DNA of 64,000 nucleotides from Nonomuraea gerenzanensis (GTDB lineage: Bacteria > Actinomycetota > Actinomycetes > Streptosporangiales > Streptosporangiaceae), in assembly GCF_020215645.1 (NCBI RefSeq), contig NZ_CP084058.1:868001-932000 (forward strand), in the 5' to 3' direction. The notes below the pieces were generated by a model. It had not been told where the DNA came from. It worked only from the letters and a program-made list of their open reading frames with translations, and did not search any database. The translations under genes and the position numbers were made by a program. Shown here one piece after another: positions 32,707 through 45,420 of the stretch (position 1 is its first letter; every line of letters starts with the position of its first letter).

Positions 32707-33066
32707 TCAGAGCATGCCCGTGAGCAGTTCCCTGACCTTGGTGGCCGCTTCGCTGATCGCCGTCACCCCGCCGGCGGAGGCCGTCAGCATGGCGAGGAAG
32801 CCCATGAGGCGGTTCGGGCGCTGTTCGCCCGCCGTCTCCTCCCGCAGCAGCTCGACCGCGGTGCCCGCGCCCTGGGGGTCGGCCAGCTCGTTCTGGTGGC
32901 GGGCGACGACGGACAGCAGCTGGTCGATGAGCCGGCGCAGCTCCTCCTGCTGGGCGCCGGTGCCGACGACGCCGTGGAAGTGGGAGCCGGGGGCGTGGCC
33001 GAAGTTGGAGCCTGGGGCGTTGCCGTAGTTGGTGCCGCCGTAGTTGACGCCTTCGTGCTGGGTCAT
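32707..33066 (-). CDS. Small helical protein with Gly/Asn-rich N-terminal repeats (DUF5955-like)
   Basis: 119 residues. Residues 11-32 are octapeptide repeats (GTNYGNAP, GSNFGHAP, GSHFHG). The rest is helical: AQQEELRRLIDQLLSVVARH, then NRLMGFLAMLTASAGGVTAI and SEAATKVRELLTGML. The helical part resembles small actinobacterial DUF5955-type proteins. Its ATG overlaps the stop of the FHA gene (ATGA), so the two are made together. The same octapeptide ends the FHA protein, which suggests direct interaction through the repeats. Function unknown. Confidence 0.75.
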   Translation of the reverse strand: MTQHEGVNYGGTNYGNAPGSNFGHAPGSHFHGVVGTGAQQEELRRLIDQLLSVVARHQNELADPQGAGTAVELLREETAGEQRPNRLMGFLAMLTASAGGVTAISEAATKVRELLTGML

Positions 33067-33164
33067 GGTTTCTCGCCTTTCTGGGCGGGGCCGGTGCTGC
33101 CTCGGAAGCTGGAGCCGGGCGCGTTGCCGAAGTTGGAGCCTGGGGCGTTGCCGAAGTTCGAGCC
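32971..33164 (-). repeat. Octapeptide repeat blocks shared by two adjacent genes
   Basis: Block 33099-33164 encodes GSNFGNAP twice plus GSSFRG at the FHA protein C-terminus. Block 32971-33036 encodes GTNYGNAP, GSNFGHAP and GSHFHG at the N-terminus of the small protein. The 24-bp DNA units are nearly identical within and between genes. Confidence 0.9.
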
Positions 33165-34958
33165 GCGGGCGTCGATCTTGTTGTGGGTGATCTGGGTGAT
33201 GCGCTCGGTCACCTCGCCGGTGTCGATGCCGTGGTCGGACAGGAACCGGCTGACGGCCTTGAACACCGCCTCGTGCACGACCTGGTCGAACATCTCCACG
33301 TCCCGTTCGATGAAGAAGCGGCGCAGGTCGTCGCCCATCGCCAGCTCCCGCACGCTGATGAGCGCGCCGTAGTCGTACAGGCCCCGGTTCTGGATGACCG
33401 TGCGGTCGTCGCGTTCCTGGCGGCGCAGGGCCGCGCCCCTGGCCCAGCGCCCGGCGAGGCGGAAGGGGGCGGTGAGCAGCAGGGGGATCGTCCTTGCCGC
33501 GCCCTCGCCGATTGCGACGGCCAGGCCCGTCAGCGGGTCGGAGGAGACGCGGTCCACCTCGGAGTACTCGCGCGCCAGCGGGAAGAGCATGTAGGTGCTG
33601 CCCTCCATGAACAGGGAGCCGCGCAGCCTGATCGCCCTGATGAAGATGGTGACGATCAGCTGGCCGCCCCAGCCGAGCACCTCCACGCAGAGGTAGACAC
33701 GGGCCGAGGACTCGGGGGTGCGCGAGACGGCGCGCAGCAGCTCGGCGTCCGTCGTGACCAGCGGCGGGGCCAGGGGGTCCGGTAACAGGTCGGGGGCGTG
33801 GTTGATGTCGACGCCGTTGATGAACAGGCGCTCGGTGAGCCGGAGGTTCGGCAGGCCGGTGGCGGCCACCTCCCGCGCGAGGTGGGCGTGCACGTCGTCG
33901 GAGTGGAAGGGGCGGGGCGGCCGGTCCTTGTGCGCGGGCTTGGTGATGTCGATGGCGAACGACCAGCCGTGGTACTCCACGCCGCTGCCGACGAAGGGCC
34001 GGTAGCCGGAGAAGACCATGACGTTGCCGTGCTGGGCCTGGACCAGGCGGCGGACCTGGCGCCTGGCGCGCGGGCCGTACGCGCCGGGGGCGGCGCCTGC
34101 GGTGAACCGGCCGCTGGACAGGCGCCTGCCCAGGACGACGACCCTGGTGTGGAAGAGGTGCGCGGCCACCACCAGCCAGGCCAGGCTCAAGGGCAGCAGG
34201 GCCAGGACGCCGAGGCCGGGCAGGTCCTCCGGGCCGCTCAGGTCGTCCAGGTCGTCCAGGGCTTCGAGGGCGTCCAGCTCCGGCAGCACGCCGGTCAGGG
34301 CGGCCACCACGGTGCCCACAGCGGCTGCGGCGATGAGCAGGAGGAGCACGTCGCGGAGCGTGCGGTGGCGCTCGGCGGCCAGCGCGTGCCGGGCCACCGC
34401 CGGCAGCTCCACCCCGTAGGAGGGGGCGATGGCGCGGTAGGGGTGGCCGAGGGTGTGGCTGATCACCTCGCGGGCGAAGGACTCGTCGAGGTAGCAGGCC
34501 GCGCACAGGTAGCGGGTGGTGTTCGTGGGGCGCTGCAGGGGAGCGGAGGTGGTGTGGTGCTCGTCCGGCACGCCGCCGCCGTGGATCTGCAGCACGGCCT
34601 CCACGCCGCCCATGCGCACGCGCTGGCCCACCGCCAGGCGTACGGGCTGGTGGATGCGGGCGCCGTCGATCCAGGTGCCGTTGGTGGAGTCGCAGTCGGC
34701 GATCCAGGCCGACCCGCCCGCCAGCCAGACCCTGGCGTGCCGGCGGCTGATCTCCACCGAGTCGATGCGCAGGGGTGAGGTGCGGCCGATCTCGGTGGGT
34801 GACTCCGAGACGGGCAGTCGCAGGCCCCGCAGCTCGCGAGGCTTGACCAGGACGAGTTCGAAGGGGGAGGTGTGGGAGCCGGGCCAGGGCCCGCCGGCCG
34901 CCTCAGCCAACGCGGCCTCCGTCCGGGTGCCGAGCGAGCCCCTGATGCGGCTGGTCAA
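33063..34958 (-). CDS. FHA-domain membrane protein with C-terminal octapeptide repeats
   Basis: 631 residues. An FHA domain spans about 33-127 (GRTSPLRIDSVEISRRHARV, DCDSTNGTW), with the Arg, Ser and Asn residues that read phosphothreonine. A CAAC pair lies at 152-155, membrane segments at 201-228 and 256-279, and a large conserved cytoplasmic region contains VMVFSGYRPFVGSGVEYHGW, RLFINGVDINHAPDLLPDPL and VYLCVEVLGWGGQLIVTIFI. The tail (599-620) is octapeptide repeats shared with the next gene. It probably links Ser/Thr-kinase signals to a membrane assembly. The start is uncertain: TTG 34958 or TTG 34910, the latter with GGAGG five bases upstream. Confidence 0.8.
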   Translation of the reverse strand: MTSRIRGSLGTRTEAALAEAAGGPWPGSHTSPFELVLVKPRELRGLRLPVSESPTEIGRTSPLRIDSVEISRRHARVWLAGGSAWIADCDSTNGTWIDGARIHQPVRLAVGQRVRMGGVEAVLQIHGGGVPDEHHTTSAPLQRPTNTTRYLCAACYLDESFAREVISHTLGHPYRAIAPSYGVELPAVARHALAAERHRTLRDVLLLLIAAAAVGTVVAALTGVLPELDALEALDDLDDLSGPEDLPGLGVLALLPLSLAWLVVAAHLFHTRVVVLGRRLSSGRFTAGAAPGAYGPRARRQVRRLVQAQHGNVMVFSGYRPFVGSGVEYHGWSFAIDITKPAHKDRPPRPFHSDDVHAHLAREVAATGLPNLRLTERLFINGVDINHAPDLLPDPLAPPLVTTDAELLRAVSRTPESSARVYLCVEVLGWGGQLIVTIFIRAIRLRGSLFMEGSTYMLFPLAREYSEVDRVSSDPLTGLAVAIGEGAARTIPLLLTAPFRLAGRWARGAALRRQERDDRTVIQNRGLYDYGALISVRELAMGDDLRRFFIERDVEMFDQVVHEAVFKAVSRFLSDHGIDTGEVTERITQITHNKIDARGSNFGNAPGSNFGNAPGSSFRGSTGPAQKGEKP

Positions 34959-35223
34959 GGAGCTGTGACATGTCCGTCGTCCCCTCTCGCTGATTCGCCA
35001 CGCGACGTTATCCGTACGGTGAGGAGCACGCTTCAGGGAGTGACCTAGGGATTACCCTAGGGACGGTCTTGCGGACTTCACCTTTCCGATGCCCGGGCTT
35101 CGGCGAAGCGCTCGCAAGATGGTCGCGAAGCCCGATATCATGGACGGCGGAGCTGTAGATGGGCTGGATGAAAGGGCCCCCGGCGATCCGGAGTGGCAAG
35201 GCTTACGGGCTTGTCGCGCCGTT
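34959..35223. other. Gene-free region upstream of the str operon promoter
   Basis: No coding gene is supported. A perfect inverted repeat CCTAGGG-ATTA-CCCTAGG lies at 35044-35061. A 22-codon frame with a good ribosome site starts at 34972 (minus strand) and overlaps the FHA gene start out of frame. Confidence 0.5.
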
Positions 35224-35252
35224 TTGACGTGTCGCCAGGGCCTGGGTAGTCT
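35224..35252 (+). promoter_or_regulatory. str operon promoter
   Basis: TTGACG (35224-35229) and TAGTCT (35247-35252) with a 17-bp spacer. The leader to rpsL is about 220 nt and holds a small hairpin near 35262-35280 but no gene. Confidence 0.78.
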
Positions 35253-35479
35253 TGAGCATCGTGCCCGTCTTCTAGCGGGCTCTCGACCGTGCGCTCATTA
35301 CGGGCGCGGGACGGCTTCCTGGCTCGTAATCCTCGCGGACGTGTCTGTGTGAACAGCGCGACACGCCCGAGCGCGGGGGCGCCGAGACAAGAACAATCAG
35401 CAGGTCATGACACCGGCAGTACCTGCGAAATGCAAGACCTCATGACGTAACACCGGCCAAGGCACGAAACGGAGTGGCA

Positions 35480-35854
35480 GTGCCCACTATTCAGCAGTTG
35501 GTCCGCAAGGGCCGGCAGGACAAGGTCGCCAAGACCAAGACTCCTGCCCTCAAGGGGAGTCCGCAGCGGCGCGGCGTGTGCCAGCGCGTTTACACCACGA
35601 CCCCGAAGAAGCCCAACTCGGCACTGCGCAAGGTGGCCCGCGTTCGGCTCACGAACGGCATCGAGGTCACGGCCTACATCCCCGGTGTGGGTCACAACCT
35701 GCAGGAGCACTCCATCGTGCTCGTGCGTGGCGGTCGTGTGAAGGACCTGCCTGGTGTTCGCTACAAGATCATCCGCGGTTCGCTCGACACCCAGGGTGTC
35801 CGCAACCGCAAGCAGGCCCGTAGCCGCTACGGCGCGAAGAAGGAGAAGAGCTAA
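35480..35854 (+). CDS. rpsL: 30S ribosomal protein S12
   Basis: 124 residues starting [15 protein letters not shown]. Lys43 in [12 protein letters not shown] and the lysine in [10 protein letters not shown] are the streptomycin-sensitive residues. S12 lines the decoding centre. GTG 35480 is chosen for its GGAG upstream and the universal N-terminus; GTG 35474 would add two residues. Confidence 0.97.
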   Translation: MPTIQQLVRKGRQDKVAKTKTPALKGSPQRRGVCQRVYTTTPKKPNSALRKVARVRLTNGIEVTAYIPGVGHNLQEHSIVLVRGGRVKDLPGVRYKIIRGSLDTQGVRNRKQARSRYGAKKEKS

Positions 35855-35856
35855 CA

Positions 35857-36327
35857 ATGCCTCGTAAGGGTTCTCCTGGCCGTCGTCAGCTCATGTCTGA
35901 CCCGGTTTACAGCTCGCCGCTGGTGACCGCCCTGATCAACAAGGTGCTTCTGGACGGCAAGCGCTCCATCGCGCAGTCGATCGTCTACGGCGCCCTCGAG
36001 GGCTGCAGGGAGAAGACGGGTAACGACCCGGTCGTCACCCTCAAGCGCGCGCTTGACAACGTCAAGCCGACCCTCGAGGTCCGCAGCCGCCGCGTCGGTG
36101 GCGCGACCTACCAGGTGCCGGTCGAGGTGCGCGCCGCGCGCAGCACCACCCTGGCCCTGCGCTGGCTGGTGCAGTACTCCCGCGCCCGCCGCGAGAAGAC
36201 CATGACCGAGCGCCTCATGAACGAGCTCCTCGACGCCAGCAACGGCCTCGGGGCGAGCGTGAAGAAGCGCGAGGACACCCACAAGATGGCCGAGTCCAAC
36301 AAGGCCTTCGCTCACTACCGCTGGTAG
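35857..36327 (+). CDS. rpsG: 30S ribosomal protein S7
   Basis: 156 residues, starting [17 protein letters not shown] after the Met. It initiates assembly of the 30S head and lies at the E site. It begins two bases after the rpsL stop and precedes fusA in the str operon. Confidence 0.97.
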   Translation: MPRKGSPGRRQLMSDPVYSSPLVTALINKVLLDGKRSIAQSIVYGALEGCREKTGNDPVVTLKRALDNVKPTLEVRSRRVGGATYQVPVEVRAARSTTLALRWLVQYSRARREKTMTERLMNELLDASNGLGASVKKREDTHKMAESNKAFAHYRW

Positions 36328-36360
36328 TGGGTTCGACGAGACGACGAGGACGCGAGAGAA

Positions 36361-38460
<2,100 letters not shown>

Positions 38461-38466
38461 TTTCCA

Positions 38467-38538
38467 GTCCGATCCCGCGAGGGATCGGACCGGGACTTCT
38501 GTCCTGGTCCCTGGTGGGGTGGTGAGAGCCACCCCGCC
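38467..38538 (+). other. Double hairpin between fusA and tuf
   Basis: The perfect 10-bp stem GTCCGATCCC/GGGATCGGAC (38467-38476, 38481-38490) is capped by a GCGA (GNRA) tetraloop. A second stem lies at 38513-38538 (GGTGGGGTGG with CCACCCCGCC). Together they may allow partial termination or processing so that tuf is expressed separately. Confidence 0.7.
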
Positions 38539-38610
38539 GCCAAGGGGTTCGGGAGTTCCCGGGCCCGAGTGTGTAGACGAAAGTCAGTCAGATTCTCAAG
38601 GAGAGAACCA

Positions 38611-39804
<1,194 letters not shown>

Positions 39805-39817
39805 CTGGACCGTCGGG

Positions 39818-39854
39818 GCGGCGGTCGGCCCCGAACCTTCGGGCCGGCCGCCGC
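39818..39854 (+). terminator. Terminator of the str operon
   Basis: A 14-bp GC-rich stem (39818-39831 with 39841-39854, one wobble pair) around a 9-nt loop, starting 14 bases after the tuf stop. No T-run. Confidence 0.7.
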
Positions 39855-39952
39855 ACCGCGTAGGGCCCCATGCAAGGCGCCGTGATCCAGCAGTCGCTTC
39901 GGCCAACGAGCGAAGGCGAGTGACCGAAGTCACTGCCGGATCACGGAAGAAA

Positions 39953-39975
39953 AGGCAGATCGACTACGTCTGCCT
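39953..39975 (+). other. Hairpin upstream of the S10 operon
   Basis: AGGCAGA (39953-39959) pairs with TCTGCCT (39969-39975). It lies about 100 bases before rpsJ. GATACT at 40031-40036 is a possible -10 but no good -35 is visible at the right distance. Confidence 0.4.
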
Positions 39976-40070
39976 CGTGGGGTTAATGCGGGGTTGCACC
40001 TGCATGAACACACAGCGGCACAGGCCGCACGATACTTTTTCAGACGACAGCGAAGGACACCGAGGCCACT

Positions 40071-40379
40071 ATGGCGGGACAGAAGATCCGCATTCGGCTC
40101 AAGGCCTATGACCACGAGGTCATCGACAGCTCGGCCAAGAAGATCGTCGAGACGGTGACGCGGACTGGCGCGAAGGTCGCGGGCCCGGTGCCGCTGCCGA
40201 CCGAGAAGAACGTGTACTGCGTCATCCGCTCGCCGCACAAGTACAAGGACAGCCGCGAGCACTTCGAGATGCGCACGCACAAGCGGCTGATTGACATCAT
40301 CGACCCGACCCCCAAGACGGTTGACTCGCTCATGCGGCTCGACCTCCCCGCGGGTGTCGACATTTCGATCAAGCTCTGA
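40071..40379 (+). CDS. rpsJ: 30S ribosomal protein S10
   Basis: 102 residues; the N-terminal [19 protein letters not shown] and the segment [13 protein letters not shown] are diagnostic. It is part of the 30S head and, with NusB, of antitermination complexes. It is the first gene of the S10 operon. Confidence 0.97.
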   Translation: MAGQKIRIRLKAYDHEVIDSSAKKIVETVTRTGAKVAGPVPLPTEKNVYCVIRSPHKYKDSREHFEMRTHKRLIDIIDPTPKTVDSLMRLDLPAGVDISIKL

Positions 40380-40393
40380 GGGAACGCACTGAC

Positions 40394-41047
40394 ATGGCTA
40401 AGACGATCAAGGGCGTCCTGGGCAAGAAGCTCGGCATGACCCAGGTCTTCGACGCGGACAACCGGCTCGTTCCGGTCACCGTGGTCGAGGCCGGTCCGTG
40501 CGTGGTGACCCGCGTCCGCACTGCTGACAAGGACGGCTACTCCGCCATCCAGCTCGGCTTCGGGCAGGTCGACCCCCGGAAGGTCAACAAGCCGCTCGGC
40601 GACTACCTGCGTAAGCACGACATCACCCCGCGCCGTTACTTCGCGGAGATCCGCACCGACGACGCGAGCGACTACACCCTGGGCCAGGAGCTGCTGGCCG
40701 ACACCTTCGAGGCCGGCCAGTTCGTCGACGTGACGGGCAAGAGCAAGGGCAAGGGCTTCGCCGGTGTCATGAAGCGGCACGGCTTCGGTGGTCTGGGCGC
40801 GTCGCACGGTACGCAGCGCAAGCACCGTTCGCCGGGTTCCATCGGTGGCTGCGCCACCCCGGGCCGCGTTTTCAAGGGTCTGCGCATGGCTGGCCGGATG
40901 GGTAACGTCCGCACCACTGTGCAGAGCCTCAAGGTTCACGCCGTGGACGCCGAGAAGGGCCTCATCCTGATCAAGGGTGCGATCCCCGGCGCCAACGGCA
41001 GCCTGGTCCTCGTCCGTACCGCTGCCAAGAAGGGGGCTGCCAAGTGA
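40394..41047 (+). CDS. rplC: 50S ribosomal protein L3
   Basis: 217 residues; the loop [20 protein letters not shown] reaches the peptidyl transferase centre. It is one of the first proteins to bind 23S rRNA. GAGGGAACG precedes the ATG, and the stop overlaps the rplD start. Confidence 0.97.
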   Translation: MAKTIKGVLGKKLGMTQVFDADNRLVPVTVVEAGPCVVTRVRTADKDGYSAIQLGFGQVDPRKVNKPLGDYLRKHDITPRRYFAEIRTDDASDYTLGQELLADTFEAGQFVDVTGKSKGKGFAGVMKRHGFGGLGASHGTQRKHRSPGSIGGCATPGRVFKGLRMAGRMGNVRTTVQSLKVHAVDAEKGLILIKGAIPGANGSLVLVRTAAKKGAAK

Positions 41048-41691
41048 GCACCACTATTGACGTCCTCGACGCCAGCGGCGCGAAGGCCGGCACGGTTGAC
41101 CTGCCCGAAGACATCTTCGGCGCCAAGGTCAACGTTCCGCTGATCCACCAGGTGGTCGTGGCCCAGCTCGCCGCTCGCCGGCAGGGCACCCACAAGGCCA
41201 AGACCCGTGGTGAGGTCTCCGGCGGTGGCAAGAAGCCGTACCGCCAGAAGGGCACCGGCCGCGCCCGCCAGGGTTCGACCCGTGCGCCGCAGTTCACCGG
41301 CGGTGGCACCGTCCACGGCCCCGTGCCGCGCGACTACTCGCAGCGCACGCCCAAGAAGATGAAGGCCGCCGCCCTGCGTGGCGCCCTGTCGGACCGGGCG
41401 AGCGGCAACCGCGTGCACGTGGTGAGCTCGCTGGTCTCGGGCGAGACGCCCAAGACCAAGGCCGCGCTCGAGGCCCTGCGCAAGGTCACCCAGTCCGCCC
41501 GCGTCCTGGTCGTGGTCGACAGCGACGACGAGCTGACCTGGCTGAGCCTGCGCAACGCTCCCGAGGTCCACCTGCTGGACGCCGGGCAGCTCAACACCTA
41601 CGACGTGCTCGTGCACGACGACGTGGTCTTCACCCAGGAGGCGTACGACCAGGTCGTGGCGCGGCTGAGTGGCGGGAAGGAAGACGCCTGA
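41044..41691 (+). CDS. rplD: 50S ribosomal protein L4
   Basis: 215 residues. The extended loop [20 protein letters not shown] lines the exit tunnel, where macrolide resistance changes occur in other bacteria. The GTG start overlaps the rplC stop (GTGA). Confidence 0.97.
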   Translation: MSTTIDVLDASGAKAGTVDLPEDIFGAKVNVPLIHQVVVAQLAARRQGTHKAKTRGEVSGGGKKPYRQKGTGRARQGSTRAPQFTGGGTVHGPVPRDYSQRTPKKMKAAALRGALSDRASGNRVHVVSSLVSGETPKTKAALEALRKVTQSARVLVVVDSDDELTWLSLRNAPEVHLLDAGQLNTYDVLVHDDVVFTQEAYDQVVARLSGGKEDA

Positions 41692-41993
41692 TGGAGAAGA
41701 TCGCCGACCCGCGCGACATCATCATCAAGCCGGTCGTCTCTGAGAAGAGCTACGGCCTGATCGACGAGAACAACAAGTACACGTTCCTGGTGAAGAAGAC
41801 CGCGAACAAGACCCAGGTCAAGATCGCCGTTGAGCAGATCTTCGGGGTCAAGGTCACCAGCGTGAACACGATCAACCGGCAGGGCAAGCGCAAGCGCACC
41901 CGTACCGGTTACGGCAAGCGTCCCGACACCAAGCGCGCGATCGTGAGCCTGGTCGAGGGCGATCGGATCGACATCTTCGGTCAGATCGGCTAG
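41691..41993 (+). CDS. rplW: 50S ribosomal protein L23
   Basis: 100 residues, with [20 protein letters not shown] and a basic C-terminal loop ([20 protein letters not shown]). It is the docking site for trigger factor and SRP at the tunnel exit. It starts at TGATG with the rplD stop. Confidence 0.96.
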   Translation: MEKIADPRDIIIKPVVSEKSYGLIDENNKYTFLVKKTANKTQVKIAVEQIFGVKVTSVNTINRQGKRKRTRTGYGKRPDTKRAIVSLVEGDRIDIFGQIG

Positions 41994-42015
41994 CAGCCAT
42001 AGAAGTGAGTGGGCT

Positions 42016-42033
42016 CCCCGAGGGCCCGCGGGG
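42016..42033 (+). other. Hairpin region between rplW and rplB
   Basis: CCCCG (42016-42020) pairs with CGGGG (42029-42033), inside a 104-bp gap that also holds GTGAG and CTCAC arms farther apart (42005 and 42062). The whole may fold as one structured leader. Confidence 0.35.
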
Positions 42034-42097
42034 TGAGACCGTCGCATTTCGGTGCGGCGGGCTCACCCATGTAACCGACGAAGGATGAACGAAAAAG

Positions 42098-42934
42098 ATG
42101 GGCATCCGTAAATACAAGCCGACGACTCCGGGTCGCCGCGGATCGAGTGTCTCGGACTTCTCCGAGATCACCCGCAGCACCCCCGAGAAGTCGCTGCTTG
42201 CGCCCCTTCACAGCAAGGGCGGCCGCAACGTACACGGCCGGGTCACCGCTCGCCACCAGGGCGGCGGTCACAAGCGCGCCTACCGGATCATCGACTTCCG
42301 CAGGCACGACAAGGACGGCATCCCGGCCAAGGTCGCTCACATCGAGTACGACCCCAACCGCACCGCCAACATCGCCCTGCTCCACTACGCCGACGGCGAG
42401 AAGCGCTACATCATCGCGCCGACCGGCCTCAAGCAGGGCGACAGGATCGAGAACGGTCCCGCCGCCGACATCAAGCCGGGCAACTGCCTGCCGCTGCGCA
42501 ACATCCCGACCGGTACCTTCATCCACGCGGTGGAGCTCCGTCCGGGCGGGGGCGCCAAGCTCGGCCGCTCCGCGGGCGCTCAGATCCAGCTGCTCGCCAA
42601 GGAGGGCACCTACGCCACGCTGCGTATGCCGTCCGGTGAGATGCGCATGGTGGACGTGCGGTGCCGCGCCACGGTGGGTCAGGTCGGCAACGCCGAGCAG
42701 GCCAACATCAACTGGGGCAAGGCCGGCCGTATGCGGTGGAAGGGCAAGCGCCCGACCGTCCGCGGTGTCGCGATGAACCCCGTCGACCACCCGCACGGTG
42801 GTGGTGAGGGTAAGACCTCCGGTGGTCGTCACCCGGTGAACCCCAAGGGCAAGCCCGAGGGCCGTACCCGTCAGGCGAACAAGGCCAGCGACAGGCTGAT
42901 CATCCGCCGTCGGTCCAAGAGGAAGAAGCGGTAG
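42098..42934 (+). CDS. rplB: 50S ribosomal protein L2
   Basis: 278 residues. The conserved [14 protein letters not shown] near residue 230 includes the histidine next to the peptidyl transferase centre. Needed for subunit joining and tRNA binding. Fifth gene of the S10 operon. Confidence 0.97.
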   Translation: MGIRKYKPTTPGRRGSSVSDFSEITRSTPEKSLLAPLHSKGGRNVHGRVTARHQGGGHKRAYRIIDFRRHDKDGIPAKVAHIEYDPNRTANIALLHYADGEKRYIIAPTGLKQGDRIENGPAADIKPGNCLPLRNIPTGTFIHAVELRPGGGAKLGRSAGAQIQLLAKEGTYATLRMPSGEMRMVDVRCRATVGQVGNAEQANINWGKAGRMRWKGKRPTVRGVAMNPVDHPHGGGEGKTSGGRHPVNPKGKPEGRTRQANKASDRLIIRRRSKRKKR

Positions 42935-42945
42935 GAGCAGCCGAA

Positions 42946-43224
42946 ATGCCACGTAGCCTTAAGAAGGGCCCCTTCGTGGACGACCACCTGCAGAAGAAGG
43001 TGGACGCCCAGAACGAGAAGGGCACCAAGAACGTCATCAAGACGTGGTCGCGTCGCTCCATGATCGTTCCCGACATGCTCGGGCACACGATCGCTGTGCA
43101 CGACGGCCGCAAGCACGTCCCGGTGTTCGTCACCGAGTCGATGATCGGTCACAAGCTCGGAGAGTTCGCCCCGACGCGTACGTTCCGCAGCCACGTCAAG
43201 GAAGACCGCCGCAGCCGGCGGTAA
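42946..43224 (+). CDS. rpsS: 30S ribosomal protein S19
   Basis: 92 residues; [18 protein letters not shown] and [20 protein letters not shown] are diagnostic. It contacts S13 and the A-site tRNA in the 30S head. It starts 11 bases after rplB. Confidence 0.96.
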   Translation: MPRSLKKGPFVDDHLQKKVDAQNEKGTKNVIKTWSRRSMIVPDMLGHTIAVHDGRKHVPVFVTESMIGHKLGEFAPTRTFRSHVKEDRRSRR

Positions 43225-43248
43225 GCGTCCCGGAAGTAGGAGAAAGCG

Positions 43249-43602
43249 ATGGAAGCCAGGGCTCAGGCGCGGTTCGTCCGTGTCACGCCCCTCAAGGCCC
43301 GCCGCGTGGTGGACCTTATTCGCGGGCTGCCCGCTTCGGAGGCGCAGGCCGTGCTGCAGTTCGCTCCCCAGTCGGCGAGCGAGCCGATCTACAAGGTGCT
43401 CAGCTCCGCCATGGCGAACGCCGAGCACAACTTCGATCTCGACCCCAACACGCTCTTCGTGAGCCGTGCGTGGGTCGACGAGGGCCCGACGCTGAAGCGG
43501 TTCCGCCCGCGTGCACAGGGTCGCGCCTATCGGATCAACAAGCGGACGAGCCACATCACCGTGATCGTGGAGTCCCGCGAGCCGAAGGGAAGGACCCGAT
43601 AG
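43249..43602 (+). CDS. rplV: 50S ribosomal protein L22
   Basis: 117 residues. The beta-hairpin near [20 protein letters not shown] extends into the exit tunnel. The stop overlaps the rpsC start (TAGTG). GTAGGAGAAAG precedes the ATG. Confidence 0.96.
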   Translation: MEARAQARFVRVTPLKARRVVDLIRGLPASEAQAVLQFAPQSASEPIYKVLSSAMANAEHNFDLDPNTLFVSRAWVDEGPTLKRFRPRAQGRAYRINKRTSHITVIVESREPKGRTR

Positions 43603-44447
43603 TGGGCCAGAAGGTTAACCCGCACGGGTTCCGCCTCGGCATCACGACCGACTTCAAGAGCCGGTGGTACGCCGACAAGCTGTACAAGTCGTACGTCGCC
43701 GAGGACGTGGCGATCCGCCGCATGCTGCAGAAGGGCATGGAGCGGGCCGGCATCTCCAAGGTCGAGATCGAGCGCACGACGGACCGCGTGCAGGTGGACA
43801 TCCACACCGCGCGTCCCGGCATCGTGATCGGCCGTCGCGGCGCCGAGGCCGACCGCATCCGCGGCGACCTGGAGAAGCTGACCAAGAAGCAGGTCCAGCT
43901 CAACATCCTCGAGGTCAAGAACCCCGAGATCGACGCTCAGCTCGTCGCGCAGGGCGTGGCCGAGCAGCTGTCGAGCCGCGTCTCGTTCCGCCGCGCCATG
44001 CGCAAGGCGATGCAGTCGGCCATGAAGTCCGGCGCCAAGGGCATCCGTGTCCAGTGCTCCGGTCGTCTGGGCGGCGCCGAGATGTCGCGGTCGGAGTTCT
44101 ACCGCGAGGGCCGGGTGCCGCTGCACACGCTGCGCGCGGACATCGACTACGGCTTCTACGAGGCCCGCACGACCTTCGGCCGCATCGGCGTGAAGGTCTG
44201 GATCTACAAGGGCGAGGCTCCGACGAGCCGCGCCGAGCGTGAGGCGGCTGCCGCCGGCGCTCGTGCCGGCCAGCGTCGCGAGCGCGACGACCGTCGTGGT
44301 GGCGGCGGCGACCGTCCGCGTCGTGGTGGCGGCGACCGCCCCCGTCGTGGCGGCGGCCGTGGCGACCGCGCCCCCCGCAACGAGGCGGCCGCGCAGGCCG
44401 CCCCCGAGACCGGCCCGGCTGCGCAGCCGGGTGCTGAAGGGAGCTGA
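43602..44447 (+). CDS. rpsC: 30S ribosomal protein S3
   Basis: 281 residues. The KH domain contains [20 protein letters not shown]. The C-terminal about 60 residues are Gly/Arg-rich repeats ([20 protein letters not shown]) ending in an Ala/Pro tail, a variable extension common in actinobacteria. S3 forms the mRNA entry channel and its helicase site. GTG start overlaps the rplV stop. Confidence 0.96.
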   Translation: MGQKVNPHGFRLGITTDFKSRWYADKLYKSYVAEDVAIRRMLQKGMERAGISKVEIERTTDRVQVDIHTARPGIVIGRRGAEADRIRGDLEKLTKKQVQLNILEVKNPEIDAQLVAQGVAEQLSSRVSFRRAMRKAMQSAMKSGAKGIRVQCSGRLGGAEMSRSEFYREGRVPLHTLRADIDYGFYEARTTFGRIGVKVWIYKGEAPTSRAEREAAAAGARAGQRRERDDRRGGGGDRPRRGGGDRPRRGGGRGDRAPRNEAAAQAAPETGPAAQPGAEGS

Positions 44448-44449
44448 CC

Positions 44450-44869
44450 ATGCTGATCCCGCGCAGGGTCAAGCACCGCAAGCAGCACCGGCCTGACCGC
44501 AGCGGAGCCGCCAAGGGCGGCACCAGGGTCGTGTTCGGCGAGTTCGGCATTCAGGCTGTTGAGCACTCCTACGTGACCAACCGCCAGATCGAGTCCGCTC
44601 GTATCGCCATGACCCGTCACATCCGCCGTGGCGGCAAGGTGTGGATCAACATCTACCCCGACCGTCCGCTCACGAAGAAGCCGGCCGAGACCCGCATGGG
44701 TTCCGGTAAGGGCTCGCCGGAGTGGTGGATCGCCAACGTCAAGCCCGGACGCGTGATGTTCGAGCTGTCCGGCGTGGCGGAGCCGATCGCTCGCGAGGCG
44801 CTTCAGCGTGCGATCCACAAGCTCCCGATGAAGTGCAAGATCGTTAAGCGTGAAGTGGGTGAGGCGTGA
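44450..44869 (+). CDS. rplP: 50S ribosomal protein L16
   Basis: 139 residues starting [40 protein letters not shown] lies near the A-site tRNA elbow. The stop overlaps the rpmC start. Confidence 0.96.
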   Translation: MLIPRRVKHRKQHRPDRSGAAKGGTRVVFGEFGIQAVEHSYVTNRQIESARIAMTRHIRRGGKVWINIYPDRPLTKKPAETRMGSGKGSPEWWIANVKPGRVMFELSGVAEPIAREALQRAIHKLPMKCKIVKREVGEA

Positions 44870-45105
44870 TGGCTAAGGGCCTGACCGCCGGCGAGCTGCG
44901 AGTGGAGGACCAGGACACCCTGGTGCAGAAGCTCAAGGAGGCCAAGGAGGAGCTGTTCAACCTCCGCTTCCAGGCGGCGACCGGTCAGTTGGAGAGCCAC
45001 GGGCGGCTGCGCGCCGTCCGCCGCGAGATCGCCCGTATCTACACCGTGATGCGCGAGCGCGAGCTGGGCATCGTCACGGTCGAGAAGGAGACGAGCGATG
45101 GCTGA
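44869..45105 (+). CDS. rpmC: 50S ribosomal protein L29
   Basis: 78 residues; [20 protein letters not shown] and [15 protein letters not shown] are typical. ATG 44869 lies in TGATG with the rplP stop; an adjacent GTG would add one Met. Its end overlaps rpsQ by 8 bases. Confidence 0.95.
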   Translation: MAKGLTAGELRVEDQDTLVQKLKEAKEELFNLRFQAATGQLESHGRLRAVRREIARIYTVMRERELGIVTVEKETSDG

Positions 45106-45394
45106 GACCACCGAGACCACCGAGACCGCCGAGAACGGCGAGTCCCGGAACTTCCGCAAGGTCCGCGAGGGCCTCGTCGTCAGCGACAAGATGGACAAGA
45201 CCGTCGTCGTCGCCGTCGAGGACCGCGTGAAGCACCGGCTGTACGGCAAGGTCATCCGCCGTACGACCAAGTACAAGGCGCACGACGAGGCCAACGCCTG
45301 CGGCGTCGGCGACCGCGTGCTGCTGATGGAGACCCGTCCGCTCTCCGCCACCAAGCGGTGGAGGGTCGTGGAGATCCTCGAGAAGGCCAAGTAA
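45098..45394 (+). CDS. rpsQ: 30S ribosomal protein S17
   Basis: 98 residues. A Thr/Glu-rich N-terminal extension of about 18 residues precedes the OB-fold core ([20 protein letters not shown]). It binds the 5' domain of 16S rRNA. It is the last gene of the S10 block before a hairpin-rich gap. Confidence 0.95.
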   Translation: MAETTETTETAENGESRNFRKVREGLVVSDKMDKTVVVAVEDRVKHRLYGKVIRRTTKYKAHDEANACGVGDRVLLMETRPLSATKRWRVVEILEKAK

Positions 45395-45420
45395 GGCCCT
45401 CTCCGATATACCGCGCCTCG

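Noticed and set aside
35089..35352. 87-codon frame upstream of rpsL
   Set aside because: It runs through the str promoter and leader, lacks a ribosome site and has no recognisable protein features.
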